Assembly (NCBI RefSeq): GCF_030247605.1
Contig: NZ_JAOTSB010000009.1
Coordinates: 35,444 to 99,443, forward strand
Direction of reading: 5' to 3'
Source: Acidaminobacter sp.
GTDB taxonomy: Bacteria; Bacillota; Clostridia; Peptostreptococcales; Acidaminobacteraceae
Length of the DNA: 64,000 bases
Below the pieces are notes generated by a model that saw nothing but the letters and a program-made list of their open reading frames with translations, did no database searches and was not told where the DNA came from. The position numbers and the translations under genes were made by a program. Shown piece after piece: positions 58,011 through 64,000 of this stretch (its first letter is position 1; every line of letters starts with the position of its first letter).

Positions 58011-59033
58011 CTATAGTTTCATGTCCCCGCTCTTGATCCAGCCCTTTTTTCTCATATATTCAGAAAAAATCAGGGTCAATCCTGCCGGCAGAAGGAAATG
58101 AAGAACGATCATTTTAATCAAAATGGTTGTGAACACTGTCGTTTCTGACATAACCGCTACTGTGCCAAACTGACCGACCAGACCGCTCGTTCCCATGCCG
58201 GCACCCACTGAGTTGCTTTCCATTTTAAACAAGACTGTCGCAATAGGCCCCAATAGCGCACTGGTCAGGATGGGCGGAATCCATATCTTTGGATTTCGAA
58301 TGATGTTTGGAATCTGAATCATGCTCGTGCCGAGGCCTTGAGCGATCAGCCCCCCAAACCCGTTCTCCCTGTAGCTCGCCACAGCGAAGCCCACCATTTG
58401 CGCGCAGCAGCCCACAAGTGAGGCCCCGCCCGCCAGACCGCTCAGTCCCAGAGAAATCGCGAGGGCAGCGCTGCTGATTGGGAGCGTTAAGACAATCCCC
58501 ATTATGACCGCAACCAGAACACCCATTGGTACCGGATGCAGCTCTGTCGCAAGGTTAATGACCTGGCCGATGGACTTCATAAGCGCCGCAATCACCGGAC
58601 TCACAAAGAGGCCCACCATACCACCGACTATGATGGTCGACGCAGGTACAAGGACAATATCTACCTTCGTTTTTCCGCTGATCAGTTTGGAAAATTCCGC
58701 CGCCGCCAGGGCCGAAACAAAAGCGCCCATAGGCTCTCCAATCTTGACGATAAAATCTCCGGCGGCATTCTGACCCACAGTCCCGGCGCCAACCGCACCC
58801 GCGACCATAGATGCGAAAATCCCCAAAGGCTTGGCGCCGACACTATACGCTACAGCGCCGCCTATAGCCGGTCCCATCATAAACTGCGCGACCCTGCCAA
58901 AGGTCGTCAGTGCCGCTATGCCGCCGTAATCACCTATTTGCTTCAGAATCAGTCCAATAATCAAGGAGCCAAACAGGCCAAGTGCCATGCCATTTAAAGT
59001 TTTGATCAAGTAATCTCTAATTTTTTTTCCCAT
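58011..59033 (-). CDS. PTS EIIC type-2-like membrane protein (PfoR-like)
   Basis: 340 residues, about nine membrane helices, Gly/Ala-rich. The sequence ('LNGMALGLFGSLIIGLILKQIG', 'MMGPAIGGAVAYSVGAKPLG', 'VVGPE'-like turns) resembles the PTS_EIIC_2/PfoR family, which lacks the usual EIIA/EIIB partners. It follows nadC by about 12 bases in the nad operon, so a link to uptake of an NAD precursor is possible but unproven. The annotation 'regulator PfoR' in databases is historic. Confidence 0.82.
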   Translation of the reverse strand: MGKKIRDYLIKTLNGMALGLFGSLIIGLILKQIGDYGGIAALTTFGRVAQFMMGPAIGGAVAYSVGAKPLGIFASMVAGAVGAGTVGQNAAGDFIVKIGEPMGAFVSALAAAEFSKLISGKTKVDIVLVPASTIIVGGMVGLFVSPVIAALMKSIGQVINLATELHPVPMGVLVAVIMGIVLTLPISSAALAISLGLSGLAGGASLVGCCAQMVGFAVASYRENGFGGLIAQGLGTSMIQIPNIIRNPKIWIPPILTSALLGPIATVLFKMESNSVGAGMGTSGLVGQFGTVAVMSETTVFTTILIKMIVLHFLLPAGLTLIFSEYMRKKGWIKSGDMKL

Positions 59034-59045
59034 GGTTTTCGTCCC

Positions 59046-59882
59046 TCAGTCAATAAATTTCATGTGGATGTCAAGCGCGCGTGCAGAATGTGTCAAAGCA
59101 CCAGAGGAAATCACGTCAACCCCAGTCTCCGCGAGTGCTTTGAGCGTCTCAAGGGTCACGCCGCCTGAGGCCTCCAGCACGACGCGATGATCGTTGAGCA
59201 CCACCGCTTCACGTACTTGTTCGACGCTCATGTTGTCCAGCATAACAATATCCGCACCTGCATTGATGGCCACTTCCATACCCTTTAAATCCTGAACTTC
59301 GATCTCAAGTTTTACCGTATGGCCAACCTTGCCTTTGATGGCTTCAAGGGCCTCTCTGATGCCGCCACACGCTTGAATGTGGTTATCTTTGATCAGAACC
59401 CCTTCCGATAGATTGAACCTGTGGTTGAAGCACCCACCGCATCTGACGGCATATTTCTCAAGGGCTCTGAGTCCCGGCGTCGTCTTACGGGTGTCTACTA
59501 CTTTTACGCTCGTATGTTGAACCGTCTCGGCATACTGTCTGGAAACAGTCGCAATGCCTGACATACGCTGCAAGAGGTTCAAACATAGGCGTTCACCTTT
59601 TAGGAGAGCGTGTGTCGGTCCTTCGATTTCGGCGACCGAATCACCTTTTGACAACATCTCGCCCTCACTCTTGTAATAGGTATACCGCATCTGTCCGGGT
59701 GACAGTGCTTCGAAAACGGCTTCAATCACCGGTGTGCCACAAAGAACGCCGTCTTCTTTGAATGCAATTCTCGCTTTGCTGACTGCCTCTGGTGAAATAA
59801 GCAAATCCGTTGTCAAATCAATGTAATGCAGATCCTCTTTCAGTCCTTGATCGACAATGTCTTTTAAAATCAGCTTGATCAA
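59046..59882 (-). CDS. nadC: Nicotinate-nucleotide pyrophosphorylase (quinolinate phosphoribosyltransferase)
   Basis: 278 residues from TTG 59882 (AGGGAGAG 6 bases upstream). Earlier in-frame starts at 59900 (ATG) and 59918 (TTG) have no clear site. 'KVVDTRKTTPGLRALEKYAV', 'GVLIKDNHIQACGGI' and 'IEVQDLKGM' are diagnostic. It converts quinolinate and PRPP to nicotinate mononucleotide. Third gene of nadA-nadB-nadC. Confidence 0.95.
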   Translation of the reverse strand: MIKLILKDIVDQGLKEDLHYIDLTTDLLISPEAVSKARIAFKEDGVLCGTPVIEAVFEALSPGQMRYTYYKSEGEMLSKGDSVAEIEGPTHALLKGERLCLNLLQRMSGIATVSRQYAETVQHTSVKVVDTRKTTPGLRALEKYAVRCGGCFNHRFNLSEGVLIKDNHIQACGGIREALEAIKGKVGHTVKLEIEVQDLKGMEVAINAGADIVMLDNMSVEQVREAVVLNDHRVVLEASGGVTLETLKALAETGVDVISSGALTHSARALDIHMKFID

Positions 59883-59910
59883 TGGATACTCTCCCTTCAT
59901 GCCAGTAGAA

Positions 59911-61419
59911 TTATTCAATCACAAAGCTCCCAACAGATTTTTTGATTGAAAGCGCATCCAGGATCAGCGCCTTCGCGACCTGTAGACCATTGAAGACTTC
60001 AAATTCCTCTGTTGTTGTCAGTTCAGTGTTTTCAATGTCCTCAAAAGCTATCTTTATTTTTTCAAGTGCATTTTCAAGAATATCATTGTGCTTGACCAGA
60101 GGAAGCGCAGTATCAAAAATCTCGCGGAGCGCGTACTTCGAGATATTAGGTTTGTCAGAATCCAGAACCAATTGCGGGGTCGCTTTGTACGCCTTGACCA
60201 ATGGTTTTTGGGGCTTCTTGGTTTCCAAGACTCTGACAATGCGCTCACTCAGTGCCATGCATTCCAAAAGCGAATTGCTCGCCAATCGATTTGCCCCATG
60301 AAAGCCTGTTCCAGCCGCCTCACCGGTAACATAAAGACCTTTGACCGGTGTAGCGCCGGTACTGTCCGCCATGACACCACCCATATGATAATGTTCGACA
60401 GGCTCGATCGGAATCGGCATAGTTTCAGGATGAATGCCATTCTCAACACAAACCTTATAAATATTCGGGAATCTTGTCTGGAAGAACACAGGTTCCAAGT
60501 GTCTGACATCTACAAAGACTTCAGACCCAGTACTGAACTGGTCATGAATCGCCTTGGAGACCACGTCTCTAGGCGCCAGTTCCATTAAAGGATGAACACC
60601 CTTCATAAACCTCACGCCGGCGCTATTGATCAGATGGCCGCCTTCTCCCCTTACAGCCTCAGAAATTAGGAAATAGCCACCCGCTTTAAGTTTAAAGGCT
60701 GTCGGGTGATATTGAATGTAAGCCGCGTCTCTTAAAGGAACCCCCGCTCTCAATGCCATAGCCAAGCCATCTCCGGTAACAACCGGTGCATTGGTCGTTC
60801 TCGAAAACCATCCGCCTATGCCTCCTGTCGCCAACACAACTGCATTTGAAGCCACGCATTGGTTGAGGCCTTTCATATTGTATGAGACGCCAAGACTGCC
60901 ATTGTGATCTGAGATCAAATCTATGGCAAAGGCATACTCAAGTACTTCAATGTTCGGACAGCCTCGTACCCTCCGGATCAGCGCCTCCATTAAAGCCATC
61001 CCCGTTGTGTCCCGCGAATGCACAATCCTGCGCTTTCTATGGCCGCCCTCCATGGTCATATTCAGCTTATTTCCCTCGTCTTTATCAAATTCCACGCCAT
61101 AGTCAAGCAACCGGCCAAGGACCTTTTCACTCTCGCTGACCATGGCTTTGACCACACGCAAGTCATTCATATAAGCGCCAGCCGCCAAGGTATCCTCAAT
61201 GTGGCTGTTTAGCTCCCCGTTCAATGTAAGAGCGACACCACCCTGTGCCAATTGGCTGTTGCAGACAGATAAACTGTCCTTTGAAAGAACCAGAGCCTTA
61301 TAATGCAGCGGCAGAGCTGCAGCCAAATATAAACCGCTGACACCGGCACCAACAATCACAACATCATAATATGGGGTTTCTGCATTCAGGCAAACCTCCG
61401 TCAAATACCGTCTAGCCAT
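59911..61419 (-). CDS. nadB: L-aspartate oxidase
   Basis: 502 residues. The FAD motif 'DVVIVGAGVSGLYLAAAL', the succinate-dehydrogenase-like 'HSRDTTGMALMEAL', 'QYHPTAF' and 'EAAGTGFHGANRLASNSLLE' are present. It oxidises aspartate to iminoaspartate, in anaerobes with fumarate as acceptor. The ATG overlaps the nadA stop by 8 bases. Confidence 0.97.
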   Translation of the reverse strand: MARRYLTEVCLNAETPYYDVVIVGAGVSGLYLAAALPLHYKALVLSKDSLSVCNSQLAQGGVALTLNGELNSHIEDTLAAGAYMNDLRVVKAMVSESEKVLGRLLDYGVEFDKDEGNKLNMTMEGGHRKRRIVHSRDTTGMALMEALIRRVRGCPNIEVLEYAFAIDLISDHNGSLGVSYNMKGLNQCVASNAVVLATGGIGGWFSRTTNAPVVTGDGLAMALRAGVPLRDAAYIQYHPTAFKLKAGGYFLISEAVRGEGGHLINSAGVRFMKGVHPLMELAPRDVVSKAIHDQFSTGSEVFVDVRHLEPVFFQTRFPNIYKVCVENGIHPETMPIPIEPVEHYHMGGVMADSTGATPVKGLYVTGEAAGTGFHGANRLASNSLLECMALSERIVRVLETKKPQKPLVKAYKATPQLVLDSDKPNISKYALREIFDTALPLVKHNDILENALEKIKIAFEDIENTELTTTEEFEVFNGLQVAKALILDALSIKKSVGSFVIE

Positions 61420-62323
61420 TGGGATTCAACATCCTTAAAAGTGCACCTTCCGCGCGCTGCCTCAAGTCCTCCTCCATGACAATCTCAGGAACGCCGCCAT
61501 TTAGAGCTTTTTCCACATCCGCCAGCGTCGTCTTTTTCATATTCTGGCATACCAGACAGCCTGACAGTAAATGGAATGTCTTTTCCGGTGCAACCTTCTT
61601 CAATGAATGTAAAATGCCTGCTTCTGTACCTATAATGAAACTTTGATCCTCCGAATGGGCTGCATAATCAATAATTTGTGCCGTACTCCCCATATAATCC
61701 GCGTACTTCCACACAGCAGGATTGCACTCCGGATGCATGAGAACTTTGGACTCCGGATGCGCCTCAATTGCCTTAATCACGTCTTCCTCCTCGATGCGTT
61801 CGTGAGTAATGCAGAAGCCATCCCAAAGAATGACCTCCTTCTCAGGGATCTGCTGGGCCACAAATCTCCCCAGGTTTCTGTCAGGAAGGAAGATAATCTT
61901 ATCTTCCTTCATAGCCTTGATCAGCGACACTGCGTTGGAAGATGTACAGCACAAATCGCTCAAAGCTTTTACTTCTGCCGATGTGTTGACATAAGCCACC
62001 ACAGGGACCCCCGGATACTTTTTCTTAAACTCACTCAATGCCGCTGGTTCGACCATGTCCGCCATAGGGCATCCCGCATCAGGATTTGCAAGGATCACCT
62101 TCTTGGAAGGATTAAGTATTTTTGCACTCTCCGCCATAAAATGAACACCACAAAAAATTATACAATCCTTATCTGTACTTTGGGCATACTTAGCCAACAT
62201 GTAGGAGTCGCCAACAACATCTGCAATCTCTTGAACCTCAGGGATTTGGTAATTGTGCGCCATAATCAGTGCGTTTTTTTCCTCTTTGAGTTTCAGAATT
62301 CTTTCAATCAAATTTAATGACAC
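61412..62323 (-). CDS. nadA: Quinolinate synthase
   Basis: 303 residues. Conserved 'MAHNYQIPEVQEIADVVGDS', the [4Fe-4S] Cys in 'IIFCGVHFMAES', 'MHPECNPAV' and 'LSGCLVCQNM', and 'TEAGILH' are present. It condenses iminoaspartate with dihydroxyacetone phosphate to quinolinate. First gene of the operon, with a NiaR-like operator upstream. Confidence 0.97.
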   Translation of the reverse strand: MSLNLIERILKLKEEKNALIMAHNYQIPEVQEIADVVGDSYMLAKYAQSTDKDCIIFCGVHFMAESAKILNPSKKVILANPDAGCPMADMVEPAALSEFKKKYPGVPVVAYVNTSAEVKALSDLCCTSSNAVSLIKAMKEDKIIFLPDRNLGRFVAQQIPEKEVILWDGFCITHERIEEEDVIKAIEAHPESKVLMHPECNPAVWKYADYMGSTAQIIDYAAHSEDQSFIIGTEAGILHSLKKVAPEKTFHLLSGCLVCQNMKKTTLADVEKALNGGVPEIVMEEDLRQRAEGALLRMLNPNG

Positions 62324-62354
62324 TTCATGTACACATCCTTCACTTGTATAATCA

Positions 62355-62368
62355 GGTGTCTTGTCACC
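62355..62368. promoter_or_regulatory. NiaR-like operator before nadA
   Basis: GGTGTCTTGTCACC contains the TGTCTTG-ACA-type core of NiaR sites and lies next to a TATACA hexamer (possible -10) upstream of nadA. Confidence 0.55.
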
Positions 62369-62401
62369 CTTAGGTAAAAAAATGTGCGGACTTTCCCCTA
62401 C

Positions 62402-62914
62402 TTACAAGGGAATAAATCCACGCTCTTTCAATTTTGCCTCAATCATGTCAAATACACCACTATTCGGAACCTCAATAGTATGATAGTGTTTCCCGTCCGT
62501 CAGAGAAGCCAATGGCATGGCGTCAGAATTTCGAACCTTTCTGATAAACGCTTCGAGGTCTGTTCGGCTGTTGATCATCAGTGCGACGACGATCTCACCA
62601 TAGACAGGGTGCTCTACCATCACATCTATAACCCTGCCTCCAAGATCCACGATGATTGACAGTTCTTCTTCCAGTGACTCCAAGCCGCTGTGGAATGACT
62701 GCAGGGTTCTTATGTGGGATCTGATCCTAGGCTTTGGGATTAAATAGCCGTTGGATGTTGACACGATCTGAAGTCCTGAAGCCCGAAGAACTGCAATATC
62801 CTGAACAATCACCTGTCGACTTACATTAAATAGCTTCGCAAGACTTGACCCCGTGACAGCCTCCTCACTTTCATGAAGTATGGCAGCAATTTTATTGCGT
62901 CTTTCTTCCGTCAA
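62402..62914 (-). CDS. niaR: NiaR-type transcriptional repressor (3H domain)
   Basis: 170 residues from TTG 62914 (GAGGTG upstream). N-terminal helix-turn-helix 'VTGSSLAKLFNVSRQVIVQDIAVLRA' (key part LAKLFNVSRQVIVQDI) and a C-terminal 3H domain with three metal-binding His ('FHSGLESLEEEL', 'MVEHPVYGEIV', 'DGKHYHTI') match NiaR/YrxA. It binds nicotinic acid and represses NAD synthesis and niacin uptake. It is directly upstream of nadA. Confidence 0.95.
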   Translation of the reverse strand: MTEERRNKIAAILHESEEAVTGSSLAKLFNVSRQVIVQDIAVLRASGLQIVSTSNGYLIPKPRIRSHIRTLQSFHSGLESLEEELSIIVDLGGRVIDVMVEHPVYGEIVVALMINSRTDLEAFIRKVRNSDAMPLASLTDGKHYHTIEVPNSGVFDMIEAKLKERGFIPL

Positions 62915-63069
62915 TCACAACACCTCACATCATTTGCATACTTAGTCCATTATATCAAAAACAACTTTAATAATCTCGTCTATTTGATCGTTAATAAAAA
63001 ATCATATGTGATTAAGCAATTATTGGATAAGTCTGTGCCTTATTGCCATGAATGACCTTTACTCCATAA

Positions 63070-63108
63070 CAAAAAAAATCTGCAGCTAAATTAGATCCAG
63101 CTGCAGAG
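63070..63108 (-). terminator. Terminator after the GntR gene
   Basis: Stem CTGCAGCT / AGCTGCAG with an 11-base loop, followed by eight T on the minus strand. Confidence 0.92.
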
Positions 63109-63140
63109 GTCCTTACATAATATTTAACTCGATATTAACT

Positions 63141-63818
63141 TTATTTCTGATCTTCAGGAATATTTCTAATTCGATCCACATTTGCTCGAGAATTAGATAT
63201 GTGCTTGGTAATGGATTCAACAGCCCGTTCCTCATCTCTGCTTATGAATGCCTCGAGAATGGTTCTGTGTTCTGTAAGGGCCTTATCCATTCTGCCTTCC
63301 ATTCGAAGAGATGCATTCCTGGTGGACTTGATAAAGAGCTGAAAATCCTTTAATAAATGTTCTAAATATCTGCTTTTCGTCGCATGATAAATGGTTTCAT
63401 GAAAAATGGTATTCAACTCGAAAAATTTATCAACATCTTGTTTAGCTGCATAAAATTCCATTAGTTCAAAGATTTCTCTCAATTGATCTAATTCTGCTTT
63501 CTCCATTCGATGAATAGACCATTTAGCAGCAATCGCTTCAATAGCAAGTCTGATTGTATAAATATCGCTGATATCCTGGTCAGTGATGCCTTTTACAATA
63601 ACACCTCTGTTTGGAAGGTTCTCAACCAAACCATCCAACTCCAGTTGTTTCAAAGCTTCTCTAACAGGTGTTCTGCTGACCCCAAGCTCATCAGCCAGCT
63701 TGGCCTCTACAATTTTTTCGCCCGTCACATATTTACCGCTCAAAATATCATCTCTGACTCTATCAAAGATAATAGTCGTCAATGATTTGTTCTCTTTTTT
63801 CTGATCAAATATATCCAT
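63141..63818 (-). CDS. GntR-family regulator, FadR-type effector domain
   Basis: 225 residues from ATG 63818 (GGGGGA upstream; the frame to 63935 is longer but lacks a site). Winged helix ('EAKLADELGVSRTPVREALKQLELDGLV', key part LGVSRTPVREALKQL) and all-helical FCD domain with metal-binding 'DVDKFFELNTIFHETIY' and 'EHRTILEAF'. Ligands of this group are usually organic acids. A TGTATGTACA palindrome (63837-63846) lies 18 bases upstream and may be its operator. The regulated genes probably lie to the right of the window. Confidence 0.9.
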   Translation of the reverse strand: MDIFDQKKENKSLTTIIFDRVRDDILSGKYVTGEKIVEAKLADELGVSRTPVREALKQLELDGLVENLPNRGVIVKGITDQDISDIYTIRLAIEAIAAKWSIHRMEKAELDQLREIFELMEFYAAKQDVDKFFELNTIFHETIYHATKSRYLEHLLKDFQLFIKSTRNASLRMEGRMDKALTEHRTILEAFISRDEERAVESITKHISNSRANVDRIRNIPEDQK

Positions 63819-63836
63819 AAAAGGTCCCCCGTTAAT

Positions 63837-63846
63837 TGTATGTACA
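63837..63846. promoter_or_regulatory. Candidate GntR operator
   Basis: TGTATGTACA, a 10-base palindrome, shortly upstream of the GntR start. Too short to be certain. Confidence 0.4.
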
Positions 63847-63931
63847 TTTGTTTTAATTCTAACATTTGTTTGGAACGCATAGTCCGCTGAAATAATTGCA
63901 TTGCACCAGTAGTAAATATGTGGAAATATTT

Positions 63932-64000
63932 TCAACTGTTACGTATGAAAATCTCCTCTGGTAATCCTAAATAACGCATAACTTCCTTCACATTTGGTCG
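63932..64000 (-). CDS. C-terminal end of an unidentified protein
   Basis: The last 69 bases encode 22 residues ending 'EVMRYLGLPEEIFIRNS' and a TGA stop on the minus strand. The residue mix looks coding, and the frame has no start inside the window. The protein would continue to the right. The family cannot be told from so little. Confidence 0.4.
   Translation of the reverse strand, partial: RPNVKEVMRYLGLPEEIFIRNS

Overview
The window looks like a chromosomal segment of a strictly anaerobic, Gram-positive member of the Clostridia with intermediate GC. Supporting signs are two T-box leaders, a cobalamin riboswitch, AbrB preceded by a perfect Spo0A box, rubrerythrin/ferritin/desulfoferrodoxin/rubredoxin oxygen defence, a hybrid-cluster protein, and two genes that need selenocysteine (TGA) decoding. 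The block at 39.2-52.5 kb (rsmA, rnmV, tatD, metG, abrB, rsmI, trmN6-like, ricT, holB, darA, Orn/Lys/Arg decarboxylase) matches the order of the origin-proximal Bacillus subtilis region yaaO-darA-holB-ricT-yabB-rsmI-abrB-metS-tatD-rnmV-ksgA. Most genes are on the minus strand, so I infer that the fork moves leftward and that oriC lies beyond the right edge. I see no prophage, IS transposase, CRISPR array, rRNA or tRNA gene.

Layout. 0-7 kb: a DUF1295 membrane protein, a FakA-FakB (DAK2-DegV) fusion, a PadR/HAAS/DUF4097 module and an NfeD/SPFH pair. 7-10.6 kb: a small Tat system (two TatA, one TatC) next to a Tat-signal, SLH-domain metallo-beta-lactamase-fold protein. 11-19 kb: a membrane-bound AraC sensor overlapping an orphan solute-binding lipoprotein, an M3 peptidase, and a YjiH transporter behind a sigma-54-type promoter. 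18.8-21.9 kb: a B12 riboswitch and btuFCD. 22.0-22.3 kb: a gene-free DnaA-box cluster with a Spo0A box, then a thioredoxin-like pair whose second member carries an in-frame TGA next to a Cys. 23-30 kb: Lrp, RNase HI, an HD protein and the oxygen-defence island. 30.6-38.1 kb: a CsoR-type repressor with a CoA-disulfide reductase/rhodanese/TusA/DsrE fusion, hcp with its ferredoxin partner and Crp/Fnr regulator, and glutaredoxin with a HesB-like selenoprotein. 38.4 kb: a second DnaA-box array before recU. 39-57.6 kb: mostly informational and cell-wall housekeeping. 58-63 kb: a NiaR-type repressor, nadABC and a co-directional PTS-EIIC-like membrane protein. 63-64 kb: a GntR regulator.

Connections. 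Nearly identical GC-tract inverted repeats lie in the promoters of the sulfur-transfer fusion operon and of the HesB-selenoprotein/glutaredoxin operon, which suggests one regulon under the adjacent CsoR/CstR-type repressor. Matching GTAAC-N4-GTTAC sites before hcp and before the Crp/Fnr gene connect that regulator to nitrosative-stress defence. The two DnaA-box arrays share a core of about 45 bp with five helically phased boxes, so they are probably related loci.

Three families of short dispersed elements (GGTGTC-W-GACACC palindromes, GTCGATAGGC elements, GCCGATGGT elements) sit in intergenic space. One GCCGATGGT copy appears to lie inside the linker of MetG. All statements come from reading the sequence; no database search was run.
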